From Bacteroidota bacterium (GTDB taxonomy: Bacteria; Bacteroidota; Bacteroidia; NS11-12g; UBA955): a stretch of 35,344 bases of DNA. The notes below the pieces were generated by a model. It had not been told where the DNA came from, did not search any database, and saw only the letters and a list, made by a program, of their open reading frames with translations. Shown here one piece after another: positions 1-7,146 of this stretch (its first letter is position 1; each line of letters opens with the position of its first letter). Position numbers and translations under genes: made by a program. Location of the stretch: NCBI GenBank assembly GCA_030832905.1, contig JAURIG010000009.1, positions 1 through 35,344 of the forward strand. The letters are read 5' to 3'.

Positions 1-114
1 GGTAGAGACAGCAAAGGCACACCTTTAATGAAAGGAACTTACCTGATTTATTTAAACGTTAGAGATTTTGAAGGATATATGCATTATATCCGTCAAACCT
101 TTGAGATTTTGTAA
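1..114 (+). CDS. 3' end of a secreted protein gene (FlgD-like Ig tail)
   Basis: An open frame runs from base 1 to a TAA at 112-114 and encodes the last 37 residues of a protein whose start lies outside the window. The peptide begins GRDSKGTPLMKGTYLIYL, which matches the GRDxxGxPxxxGxY pattern of the last strands of FlgD-like immunoglobulin folds that end many Bacteroidota exported proteins, including T9SS components and substrates. The stop codon directly abuts the stop of the convergent DUF2279 gene with no base between. Too little is present to name the protein; PorU or another T9SS-linked protein is possible but unproven. Confidence 0.7.
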   Translation, partial: GRDSKGTPLMKGTYLIYLNVRDFEGYMHYIRQTFEIL

Positions 115-981
115 TCAGTAGTTGAATCCTTTAAGGTGCCATTTTTGTTGGTAGAAGCCAATGCCTGGCAGAGGGATTTTAATGCCATCTAAGATTTTAA
201 AAACAGTTTTAAGGCCTTTGCGATTGGTTTTTATAGCGCTCCAATGGATGTCTAAACCCAGGTAATAGGTTCTATATCTTGGGATATTGGTGTAATCAAA
301 AGTCTGTTGTTGTGCATTCTGCCACTTGTTTTCAAAGGCACCTAACATGCCTTTTGCCCCATACCCAAAAGCAATTGACCAAACAGGGTGTTTTTTAATA
401 GGTGAAAAACTCAACCAATAAGATTGTCCATTATAATCTTTTAATAGGCTTTCAGGCAAACTGCTGCCAAGTACATTTGGTCTAATTGATGCATAATTTG
501 TAGCTTGATACATGAACTTATATTGAATGCGCTGCTCATGCCATAATTGCTCTTGACCAATACACAGCGCTGTACCAATAGAGTTGGCCATTAAATCGCC
601 CCATGATGCGCCCCAACCAGCAGACAAGCCATCCCATATTTCAATGGGATCTTGAAATAGACTGCCAAAAAGGCCCCATTGCCAGATTTTATTTTTAGGC
701 ACTCCAGCTTTCTTCGCCATTTCCATACTGAGCACGCCTAAGTTATAGGCTGAATAAGCATGGCCTAATTTATCAATTTGTTGCCATTCTTTGTTGTCAT
801 TGAACCAATGAAATTTTGATTGAGGGTAGTCTGCATACCACAACTTAGCCAAGGCCAAATGGGTGAGGACTGTTGTGCCCAATTCAACGCGTCTTAGGTG
901 TTTTGACGTAAAACAACTGTCGGCTTTAAGTGTCTGATAAACACATAAAAGCAATAGCCCTATAAGCCATTTGGTTTTCAT
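115..981 (-). CDS. DUF2279 family exported protein
   Basis: This 288-residue protein starts with a clear signal peptide (MKTKWLIGLLLLCVYQTLKA). It resembles the DUF2279 (YfiM-like predicted periplasmic or lipoprotein) family. The features seen are a conserved N-terminal region with DKLGHAYSAYNLG (about residues 71-83), then FQDPIEIWDGLSAGWGASWGDLMANSIG (about 110-137), rich in Trp, Gly and Asp. There is no lipobox Cys, so it is probably soluble in the periplasm or attached to the outer membrane. Its ATG overlaps the stop of the upstream mutase gene by one base (TAATG), which implies translational coupling. It is the last gene of the operon starting at 4696. The molecular function of the family is unknown. 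Confidence 0.75.
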   Translation of the reverse strand: MKTKWLIGLLLLCVYQTLKADSCFTSKHLRRVELGTTVLTHLALAKLWYADYPQSKFHWFNDNKEWQQIDKLGHAYSAYNLGVLSMEMAKKAGVPKNKIWQWGLFGSLFQDPIEIWDGLSAGWGASWGDLMANSIGTALCIGQEQLWHEQRIQYKFMYQATNYASIRPNVLGSSLPESLLKDYNGQSYWLSFSPIKKHPVWSIAFGYGAKGMLGAFENKWQNAQQQTFDYTNIPRYRTYYLGLDIHWSAIKTNRKGLKTVFKILDGIKIPLPGIGFYQQKWHLKGFNY

Positions 982-2402
982 TAAAGAATAGCTGTCTTGC
1001 AGGCATCTAATATGGCAAATGCTTTAGCACTACTTTGACTTTCTGCATATACCCTTAATACTGGTTCTGTGCCACTTGGGCGAATCATTACCCATTCTTC
1101 ATTGCCTAAATGGAATTTAAAACCATCCATATCTTCTACCTTTTCGATGGTGTAAGTTCCAAATTGCTTATAAGTATTGTTTTTGCAGTTTTGAATGATA
1201 CTTTGTTTTTGCGCTTCTTGGATATGCAAATCGTAACGTTCAACAGCAAATGGCCCAACTATGGCGTATACTTCATCTATCAATTGTTCTATGGATTTGC
1301 CAGTTTCTGCCATGTATTCTAAAATGAGTAAGCCCATCCAAATACCATCTCGTTCAGGGATATGTCCCTTAACAGCAATGCCACCACTTTCTTCAGCACC
1401 AATGAGCACATCATCATTGATCATGTATTCACAAATGTATTTAAAACCAATTTTTGTGGTGATGGTTTCAAGGCCTAACACTTTAGCTAACTTGTCTACT
1501 TTCGAAGAGACTGAAAAACTCTTAACGATTTTACCACTTAAGCCTTTGTGTTGATGTAAGTATTGCATCAATAATAAGATCAAATGATGCGAATCCACGA
1601 ATGCACCTTTGCTGTTAAAAAAACCTATTCTGTCGGCATCGCCATCAGTAGCTAATCCACATTGAATTTGCGTTTGTTGAGCAATGGCTTCAGAAAATGG
1701 CATTAAATTTTTTAATATAGGCTCAGGCGCCACACCATTAAACCCTGGGTTGATTTCACAATGCATCAAAAAAGCCTCAGGCAATAATCGTCTGATCACA
1801 TTTTGACCGGCTCCATACATGGCATCATATGCAAATTGTGGGGCATAGGCTTTTAATTTTACAACATTGAATTTTTCTTCAATAGCATTTAAATACAATT
1901 GTTCGAAATCGGTGTATTCAATCAAACCTGATTCAACATAGTGTTCAAATGAAGCAATTGCAGGCAATGCTTGGTAATCTATTAAGGCTTCAACTTTGTC
2001 TATTTCAGAAGGTACAGCAGGTCCGCCATAATGGGCTTTAATTTTGTAGCCATTATAGCTTGGTGGGTTATGTGAAGCAGTAATGATAATGCCTGCATAA
2101 GTATTCAACTTGGTATTGGCTAAAGAGATCATTGGGGTTGAACAAACACCCTTGCTCAAATAGCATTTAATGCCATAAGAGGCCAATACTGCAGCTGTTG
2201 TTTCAGCAAACATTTTGCCTCCAAATCTACAGTCATACCCAACAGTGCAAGTATGGTTTTGTGTGGCCTTTAAAAGCCATTTAGTTGTAGCATGAGCAAC
2301 TCTGCTTACATTTTCTACAGTGTATTGGTCTGCAATGATTTCGCGCCAACCATCTGTGCCGAATTTAATGGTATAGGGTTTATTCTCTTGAGTATTTGAC
2401 AT
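981..2402 (-). CDS. phosphoglucomutase/phosphomannomutase family enzyme
   Basis: This 473-residue alpha-D-phosphohexomutase interconverts hexose 1- and 6-phosphates in the cytoplasm. All four family signatures are visible: the FGTDGWR opening (14-20), the phosphoserine loop TASHNPP (108-114, catalytic Ser110), the Mg-binding loop DGDADR (253-258), and the sugar-binding EESGG (337-341). The phosphate-binding RPSGTEP (441-447) closes the protein. The length is normal for the roughly 460-residue bacterial class. Substrate choice between glucose, mannose and glucosamine phosphates cannot be decided from sequence alone, so no symbol is given. The start overlaps the upstream unknown gene by 23 bases and the stop overlaps the downstream DUF2279 gene by one base, placing it in a coupled operon. 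Confidence 0.92.
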   Translation of the reverse strand: MSNTQENKPYTIKFGTDGWREIIADQYTVENVSRVAHATTKWLLKATQNHTCTVGYDCRFGGKMFAETTAAVLASYGIKCYLSKGVCSTPMISLANTKLNTYAGIIITASHNPPSYNGYKIKAHYGGPAVPSEIDKVEALIDYQALPAIASFEHYVESGLIEYTDFEQLYLNAIEEKFNVVKLKAYAPQFAYDAMYGAGQNVIRRLLPEAFLMHCEINPGFNGVAPEPILKNLMPFSEAIAQQTQIQCGLATDGDADRIGFFNSKGAFVDSHHLILLLMQYLHQHKGLSGKIVKSFSVSSKVDKLAKVLGLETITTKIGFKYICEYMINDDVLIGAEESGGIAVKGHIPERDGIWMGLLILEYMAETGKSIEQLIDEVYAIVGPFAVERYDLHIQEAQKQSIIQNCKNNTYKQFGTYTIEKVEDMDGFKFHLGNEEWVMIRPSGTEPVLRVYAESQSSAKAFAILDACKTAIL

Positions 2403-3498
2403 AATAACTAACTTTAGTCCAATAATAATTTTTTAGGGCTTTAATGTATATATCTGATTCGTTGTAAGGAATCAGATCTTGATTAATTTTGTATAGATGG
2501 TATTGAAAAGTTTTTTCTTGAAGTATATCTTCAAGTGTCTTGAAATTCATAAGTAATTGCCATTTGCTAATGTCGGCAAAAGCAATGGTTTGAAGTGGTT
2601 TGTTGTTGGCGAATAAACGAATAGATTGAACAGAACTTTGTATAGATTTATCAGTGCCTTGGGTCCAGATTTCTGTAACTTCCATCCTGGTAATTCGGAT
2701 GTCTAATAAACGGTTTTGATAATCAAAATATTGATTGCCTCCAAGGTTAAACAAAATCTCTTTGTTGTCATTCAAATAAGACTCAATTTGTTGAATGCAT
2801 AAAGTGCCTGCATCAGAACTATCAATATCGTTTGGCTCTATGACATAAGTTATGAGCTTGTCTTGTTTTACTTGGTAAACACCTTCGACCTTTTTCTTAG
2901 AATAAAATGCATCTTTTTTAATTCTAAAGGACTGAACTGGATCCTGAGAGAAATCTTGTTTGCCAAATTGAAGTAAATTAAATTGATAACGTCTGCTGTA
3001 CAAGGCCTCTAGATAAGTTATTTTAGCTGGGCCATTCACATTACAGGGGACATAATTCTGACTTAGACTAAGTAGGGCTTCAGACAGGTCTATATACCCT
3101 AATGATATTTTACCGTTTTTAGATTCGGTCAGGAAAGAAATCCCCATTATCACAAACTCTGTTTTACTCAGATTGCTCGTCCACAACTCATTGAAAAAAA
3201 TATGACGTTGTTTAGCAAAACTAACCTGATTGCTGGCTTCAATATTTTTGAGCGCTTCAGCACTAATGTTGAGCTGTTTTTTAGGAGAGTCCCAAAGCTT
3301 GATTTTCCCTTTGTTTATTTGATCGTATAAAAACGAAGGTAAACTTTGCACTAAATTAAAGCCAAAGGTGTCGTCTTGTTCAGTTTCTGCTAAATGGATC
3401 AGTGTTGGTATTTCTGTATAGATTTTCCTTGCATTTGCTGTTAAACAAATGAAAAGTAAACCCAACAAAAGTCCATATTTACCCAAATGCGTTCTCAC
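2380..3498 (-). CDS. unknown secreted protein, about 370 residues
   Basis: I do not recognise this protein. It has a strong signal peptide (GKYGLLLGLLFICLTANA, then RKIY), so it is exported. The mature part has no transmembrane segment, mixes charged and aromatic residues, and ends KNYYWTKVSYYVKYSRE. The frame has no ATG near its beginning: candidate starts are TTG at 3516, GTG at 3498 and TTG at 3486. I chose GTG 3498, which gives MRTHLGKYG followed by the hydrophobic core; the start is uncertain. Each choice overlaps the end of the acyl-CoA dehydrogenase gene, and its own end overlaps the mutase by 23 bases. A stretch near residues 70-110 (IKLWDSPKK, then KQRHIFFNELW) is loosely reminiscent of GldN/PorN-type T9SS proteins, but this is too weak for a call. 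Confidence 0.7.
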   Translation of the reverse strand: MRTHLGKYGLLLGLLFICLTANARKIYTEIPTLIHLAETEQDDTFGFNLVQSLPSFLYDQINKGKIKLWDSPKKQLNISAEALKNIEASNQVSFAKQRHIFFNELWTSNLSKTEFVIMGISFLTESKNGKISLGYIDLSEALLSLSQNYVPCNVNGPAKITYLEALYSRRYQFNLLQFGKQDFSQDPVQSFRIKKDAFYSKKKVEGVYQVKQDKLITYVIEPNDIDSSDAGTLCIQQIESYLNDNKEILFNLGGNQYFDYQNRLLDIRITRMEVTEIWTQGTDKSIQSSVQSIRLFANNKPLQTIAFADISKWQLLMNFKTLEDILQEKTFQYHLYKINQDLIPYNESDIYIKALKNYYWTKVSYYVKYSRE

Positions 3499-4696
3499 CA
3501 GTAATTTCCATACCAAGTATTAGTAAATGAATATCATGAGTACCCTCATAAGTGATTACACTTTCAAGGTTCATACTGTGTCTCATAATTGGATATTCAC
3601 CTGTAATGCCCATTGCACCATGAATCTGACGCGCTTCTCTTGCAATTTGTAAGGCCATGTCAACATTGTTGCGTTTGGCCATACTGATTTGAGCAGGCGT
3701 AGCTTTACCTGCGTCCATGAGCTGACCAAGTCTCCAACCCAGTAATTGTGCTTTGGTGATTTCTGTAATCATTTCGGCCAATTTCTTTTGTTGAAGTTGG
3801 AATGCGGCAATTGGTTTGCCAAATTGTATACGTTCTTTAGAATACCTTAACGCTGAATCATAGCAATCCATGGCTGCGCCAATCGCTCCCCAACTAATAC
3901 CGTATCTCGCAGAATTCAAACAAGTTAGAGGACCTCTTAAACCTTCTACATTCGGTAAAAGATTTTCTTTTGGCACTTTTACGTTGTCAAATACCAATTC
4001 ACCTGTTGCACTGGCTCTTAAACTCCATTTGCCATGGGTTTCAGGAGTAGTGAAACCCTCGTAACCTCTTTCAACAATTAAGCCTCTTACTTTTCCAGCT
4101 TCGTTTTTAGCCCATACTACAGCAATGTCTGCAAATGGGGCATTGCTGATCCACATTTTGGCACCATTCAATAAATAGTGGTCGCCCATGTCTTTGAAGT
4201 TGGTTAACATGCCACCAGGGTTGGATCCATGGTCAGGTTCTGTTAAACCAAAACAGCCCATCAATTCGCCTTTTGCCAATTTAGGTAAGTATTTGTGTTT
4301 TTGTTCCTCTGAACCAAATTTATAAATTGGGTACATCACCAATGAGCCTTGAACTGAAGCAGTCGAGCGAATACCACTGTCGCAACGCTCTAGTTCTTGC
4401 ATGATCAAACCATAGGTCGTGTAATCCATGCCGCCACATCCATATTCAGCAGGTAATTGAGGGCCAAATGCACCTATTTCACCTAAGCCTTTAATAATGT
4501 GATGAGGGAACTCTGCTTTTTGAGCACATTCTTCAATGATGGGCGATAATTCTCTTTTAACCCAGTCTCTTACTGAATTGCGTATGAGGATGTGTTCCTC
4601 GGTTAACAATTCGTCGATTTGGTAAAAGTCAGGTTGAGTAAATCTGTCTTTGCCTTGGTGGCGTTCTTTGAGGGCTTCAAAATCAATTGATGACAT
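3479..4696 (-). CDS. acyl-CoA dehydrogenase, glutaryl-CoA dehydrogenase type
   Basis: This 405-residue FAD enzyme of the acyl-CoA dehydrogenase family is closest in sequence to glutaryl-CoA dehydrogenase, which oxidises and decarboxylates glutaryl-CoA to crotonyl-CoA in lysine and tryptophan breakdown. Visible signatures are RCDSGIRSTASVQGSLVM (104-121, Arg110 at the place of the Arg that recognises the distal carboxylate), the flavin segment CFGLTEPDHGSNPG (148-161), NGAKMWISNAP (177-187), LRASATGELVFDNVKVP (226-242), LTCLNSARYGISWG (257-270), and TYEGTHDIHLLILG (382-395, Glu384 the expected base). The ATG at 4694-4696 is the first gene of a minus-strand operon; the next gene overlaps its end. 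Glutaryl specificity is inferred from motif resemblance; a related short-chain acyl-CoA dehydrogenase is the alternative. Confidence 0.88.
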   Translation of the reverse strand: MSSIDFEALKERHQGKDRFTQPDFYQIDELLTEEHILIRNSVRDWVKRELSPIIEECAQKAEFPHHIIKGLGEIGAFGPQLPAEYGCGGMDYTTYGLIMQELERCDSGIRSTASVQGSLVMYPIYKFGSEEQKHKYLPKLAKGELMGCFGLTEPDHGSNPGGMLTNFKDMGDHYLLNGAKMWISNAPFADIAVVWAKNEAGKVRGLIVERGYEGFTTPETHGKWSLRASATGELVFDNVKVPKENLLPNVEGLRGPLTCLNSARYGISWGAIGAAMDCYDSALRYSKERIQFGKPIAAFQLQQKKLAEMITEITKAQLLGWRLGQLMDAGKATPAQISMAKRNNVDMALQIAREARQIHGAMGITGEYPIMRHSMNLESVITYEGTHDIHLLILGMEITGENAFG

Positions 4697-4715
4697 GTGT
4701 TAATTTTATTTTTTG

Positions 4716-4723
4716 CAAAAATA
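4716..4723 (-). promoter_or_regulatory. possible -7 box for the acyl-CoA dehydrogenase operon
   Basis: On the minus strand this reads TATTTTTG, an exact fit to TAnnTTTG, the -7 element of the primary sigma factor in Bacteroidota. It lies 19 bases before the ATG at 4696. No clear TTTG -33 element is seen at the expected distance. This is AT-rich DNA, so a chance match is possible. Confidence 0.35.
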
Positions 4724-4746
4724 AATATTTTACTTTGATTGCGGGC

Positions 4747-4754
4747 TAAATTTG
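4747..4754 (+). promoter_or_regulatory. possible -7 box for folB
   Basis: TAAATTTG fits TAnnTTTG exactly and ends 9 bases before the folB ATG at 4764. This would give a leader of only a few bases. A second, imperfect box (TACTTTG, 4731-4737) lies upstream. No convincing -33 element was found. Confidence 0.4.
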
Positions 4755-4763
4755 TTGTTCACT

Positions 4764-5123
4764 ATGTCTGAAAACTTGGTCGGTAAAATCGCTGTTAATG
4801 CCTTGCAATTGCATATCAAAAAAGGTTTGTATGCCTCCGAACGCCAAATTGAAAATCATTTCAGCGTTAGTGCTGAGGTTACATACGATTCTAAAACTTT
4901 GCAAAATGGCACTTATTTAGATTATGAGCGACTAGCCGAGCTCTTAAGTGCAGAGATGCACAAAGATGTGCAATTATTAGAGCAAGTGGCTCAGAATTGC
5001 CTTTTGGCTATTCAGTCAGAATGGCCATTTGCAAATGGGGCTAAGGTTATCATAGAGAAACTTAATCCTGCTTTTAATGGCCTAAAATTAGCTTCAGTTA
5101 AGGTGGAATTGGCTTACCCTTGA
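4764..5123 (+). CDS. folB: dihydroneopterin aldolase
   Basis: This protein of 119 residues from the ATG at 4764 has the length and pattern of FolB. That enzyme cleaves 7,8-dihydroneopterin to 6-hydroxymethyl-dihydropterin and glycolaldehyde in folate synthesis. It shows the opening KIAVNALQLHIKKGLYASER (the family's V.G.E...hHGvyp.ER region, with LHIKKG in place of AYHG), then the DYERLAELL segment, the LLEQVAQNCLLAI helix and a terminal VKVELAYP strand. The longer frame begins with a TTG at 4752 inside the likely promoter, so the ATG is preferred. The usual His-Gly (YHG) is replaced by KKG, an atypical feature that could affect catalysis. It stands alone, divergent from the dehydrogenase operon. 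FolC is encoded elsewhere in the window at 14736-15965. Confidence 0.8.
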   Translation: MSENLVGKIAVNALQLHIKKGLYASERQIENHFSVSAEVTYDSKTLQNGTYLDYERLAELLSAEMHKDVQLLEQVAQNCLLAIQSEWPFANGAKVIIEKLNPAFNGLKLASVKVELAYP

Positions 5124-5163
5124 AATTATTAATATGTAATTTATTTGTGTAAATTGATATTGT

Positions 5164-5198
5164 TTTGTATAATTGTATAAGATGTTATATAGTCTTTG
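5164..5198 (+). promoter_or_regulatory. possible promoter for the lipoprotein gene
   Basis: A TTTG at 5164-5167 is followed, 22 bases later, by TAGTCTTTG at 5190-5198, close to the Bacteroidota pattern TTTG-N19-TAnnTTTG but with one extra base in the -7 box and a long spacer. It would leave a leader of about 45 bases before the ATG at 5247. The rest of the 123-base gap 5124-5246 is AT-rich and shows no other structure. Confidence 0.25.
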
Positions 5199-5246
5199 AA
5201 TAATTTCATCAAATAATTATATCCATTGAAACCAATTAAAAAAAAT

Positions 5247-5666
5247 ATGAATAAGCCATTTTTTATCCGATTATGTTATGGAATTGCACTCTTAAGTCTT
5301 TTAACCATGAACGCTTGTAAAAAAGATGATGACCACGACCATTCCTCAAGTTCTGACTCAGACAAACCTGTAATTACGATGTCATCTCCTTCAGATTCAA
5401 TGATGTACAACAATGGTGATACAATGTACATTAAAGGTACCGTAACAGACAACAGTCTTCATGAACTTTTAGTGACAGTTACAGACGCCAATGATTCAAT
5501 ATTGTACAGTCAAGCGCCTGTTGTTCATGATTTAACATCCTATACCATTGATATGAGTTGGAAGACCCAAGTAGGAAATCATACCAATGCTAGTATCATT
5601 GTTGTGGCTGAAGATCATAATGCCAATATTAGCTCTGATACCATTCATGTGCACATTATGCCTTAA
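5247..5666 (+). CDS. small lipoprotein with Ig-like fold, likely surface-exposed
   Basis: From the ATG at 5247 the protein has 139 residues. Its type II signal peptide ends LLTMNAC, making Cys24 the lipidated residue, followed at once by KKDDDHDHSSSSDSD. Acidic residues just after the Cys match the lipoprotein export signal that sends Bacteroidota lipoproteins to the cell surface. The rest begins KPVITMSSPSDSMMYNNGDTMYIKGTVTDNS and has the alternating strands of a bacterial Ig-like domain, resembling DUF4625-type lipoproteins. Histidines occur in the linker (DHDH) and at the end (IHVHIMP). The longer frame starts with TTG at 5226 and only adds a lysine-rich stretch, so the ATG is preferred. 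It is monocistronic, with a hairpin terminator after it. Its ligand is unknown. Confidence 0.78.
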   Translation: MNKPFFIRLCYGIALLSLLTMNACKKDDDHDHSSSSDSDKPVITMSSPSDSMMYNNGDTMYIKGTVTDNSLHELLVTVTDANDSILYSQAPVVHDLTSYTIDMSWKTQVGNHTNASIIVVAEDHNANISSDTIHVHIMP

Positions 5667-5689
5667 TGCATACTTTGAATTTTTATAAG

Positions 5690-5720
5690 AAAAGTTGTTG
5701 GCTAGCTAACAACTTTTTTT
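5690..5720 (+). terminator. rho-independent terminator after the lipoprotein gene
   Basis: AAAAGTTGTT (5690-5699) pairs perfectly with AACAACTTTT (5708-5717) around an eight-base loop, and a run of seven T (5714-5720) follows. It sits 24 bases after the stop codon at 5666. It is the clearest terminator in the window. Confidence 0.85.
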
Positions 5721-5732
5721 ATGCCGTTTGTG

Positions 5733-5740
5733 TAAATTTG
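5733..5740 (+). promoter_or_regulatory. possible -7 box directly before the hydrolase start
   Basis: TAAATTTG fits TAnnTTTG exactly and ends four bases before the GTG start at 5745, placing the expected transcription start at or next to the start codon. It follows the preceding terminator by 12 bases. The TAA inside it is also the in-frame stop that prevents any longer hydrolase reading frame. Confidence 0.4.
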
Positions 5741-5744
5741 CCAT

Positions 5745-6590
5745 GTGAATTCAGTGCTTAAACAAGAAATTAAAATTAACAATGCGCAAGGCATTGCAAT
5801 GACGGCAGACATCCATTTGCCGAAACGTAAAACGCCAGCACCAATTCTGGTGTTTTGTCATGGTTTTAAAGGTTTTAAAGACTGGGGGCACTTTAATTGG
5901 GTGGCAGAACAAGCAGCCCAAAGTGGTTTGGCCTTTTTGAAATTTAATTTTTCCAAAAACGGTGTTGTCGATCATCAACTTAATGAAATATCTGACCTTG
6001 AAGCTTTTTCCAATAACAATTATTCAACTGAAATTTCAGATTTGAAAGCCGTTATTGATGAGATAGAAAAACAAGCTGAAGCATGGCGCATTGACATGAC
6101 TCAATTGTTTTTAGTAGGACACAGTAGAGGAGGAGGCATTGCCTTGTTAGAGGCTTCAGAAGACAAGCGTGTTAAAGGCTTGGTGTTATGGGCTTCAGTC
6201 TCAGAATTTGCCTCTTTTTTCAGACCAGAAACCATTCAACAATGGGAAAAAGAGGGTGTTGTTTATGCACCCAATAAAAGAACAGGCGTTCAATTGCCTT
6301 TGAAAAAACAATTTTACGATGATTATACAGCCAATCAGTCAAGGTTAGATGTGAAAAAGGCGGCTAAATTGTTGTCTGTACCTTTGTTAATTATTCATGG
6401 TGATCAAGACGAATCTGTGAGCATGCAACACGCTGAAAATCTTTATAATATCGTACCACATTCCATATTGATCAAGGTTGAAGGGGGCACCCATACCTTC
6501 GGAGCACAACATCCATTTGATCCGGCAAATGATGTAACCCCTATGTTGGAGGAGCTCATCGAGAACACCTTTGAGTTTGTGACAGATTAA
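5745..6590 (+). CDS. alpha/beta hydrolase, serine esterase/peptidase-like
   Basis: This 281-residue cytoplasmic alpha/beta-hydrolase-fold protein has no signal peptide. It has the oxyanion region VFCHGFKGFKDWG (36-48), the nucleophile elbow GHSRGG (125-130, Ser127), the acid in HGDQDESV (219-225, Asp222 likely), and the histidine in GGTHTF (247-252, His250), giving a complete triad. It resembles the dienelactone-hydrolase/prolyl-oligopeptidase-like group. Substrate is unknown. The start is GTG at 5745: an in-frame TAA precedes it, the nearby ATG at 5743 is out of frame and meets a stop at once, and the next in-frame ATG is at codon 19, inside the first strand region. It converges on the DUF1003 gene with three bases between stops. 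Confidence 0.85.
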   Translation: MNSVLKQEIKINNAQGIAMTADIHLPKRKTPAPILVFCHGFKGFKDWGHFNWVAEQAAQSGLAFLKFNFSKNGVVDHQLNEISDLEAFSNNNYSTEISDLKAVIDEIEKQAEAWRIDMTQLFLVGHSRGGGIALLEASEDKRVKGLVLWASVSEFASFFRPETIQQWEKEGVVYAPNKRTGVQLPLKKQFYDDYTANQSRLDVKKAAKLLSVPLLIIHGDQDESVSMQHAENLYNIVPHSILIKVEGGTHTFGAQHPFDPANDVTPMLEELIENTFEFVTD

Positions 6591-6593
6591 AGC

Positions 6594-7145
6594 TTAGGCT
6601 TTGAGGTGTTTTTCTAATTTATCTTCAATTGATTTAAGCATTTTCATTTGTAATGCTTGGGTTTCAAACAAGGATTTAATTTGTTCTTCCTGTAATAAAT
6701 CTATTTTCTGATGTAAACTCCTGATTTGTATTTCTGCTTTTAAATTGATTAAGTAATCATTTTCACTGCGTTTGCGGTCTTTTTCCTCAACTCGGTTTTG
6801 GCTCATCATGATTATTGGCGCTTGTAAAGCTGCAATACAAGAGAGAATAAGATTGAGTAATATAAAGGGGTAAGGGTCAAATTTTTGAGCAGATAATGCC
6901 ATTACATTAAAGGAAATCCAAATGCACATTACCACTAAAAATGAAATAATGAATTTCCAACTACCACCAAATTGAGCCACTTTATCAGCAACCTTTTCGC
7001 TGGTACTTACAGTTTCAATAGGTGGATTTAATAGGTTTTGGGTAATCAAGTTTTCTTCACGAATTGAATTTTCTACAATGTCGTGAAGTTTGTTAAGCAA
7101 CTCAGTTTCGTTGTTTAAGATGGTTTGTATATCACGTTTAGACAT
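6594..7145 (-). CDS. DUF1003 family inner-membrane protein
   Basis: This 183-residue protein has two transmembrane segments (about 64-84 and 92-114) flanked by long charged cytoplasmic parts. The core pattern GGSWKFIISF, the FDPYPFILLNLILSCIAALQAPIIMMSQNR region, then KDRKRSENDYLINLKAE is the DUF1003 signature. The C-terminal 50 residues look like a coiled coil (LHQKIDLLQEEQIKSL). Function of the family is unknown. The gene starts one base after the stop of the PKD giant (stop at 7147-7149, ATG at 7143-7145), so the two are probably co-transcribed although no functional link is obvious. Confidence 0.88.
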   Translation of the reverse strand: MSKRDIQTILNNETELLNKLHDIVENSIREENLITQNLLNPPIETVSTSEKVADKVAQFGGSWKFIISFLVVMCIWISFNVMALSAQKFDPYPFILLNLILSCIAALQAPIIMMSQNRVEEKDRKRSENDYLINLKAEIQIRSLHQKIDLLQEEQIKSLFETQALQMKMLKSIEDKLEKHLKA

Positions 7146-7146
7146 A

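Noticed and set aside
2380-3516. GldN/PorN-like T9SS protein
   Set aside because: Only short stretches (IKLWDSPKK, KQRHIFFNELW) look similar, and the full GldN pattern is missing. Reported as unknown secreted protein instead.
5743-5748. ATG at 5743 as the start of the hydrolase
   Set aside because: It is out of frame with the hydrolase and reads ATG TGA, an immediate stop; the in-frame start is the GTG at 5745.
6589-6602. Small AAAGC-TTAG-GCTTT hairpin at the hydrolase/DUF1003 junction as a bidirectional terminator
   Set aside because: Only five pairs, no T run on either side, and it lies in the stop codons and last codons of the DUF1003 gene; chance is likely.
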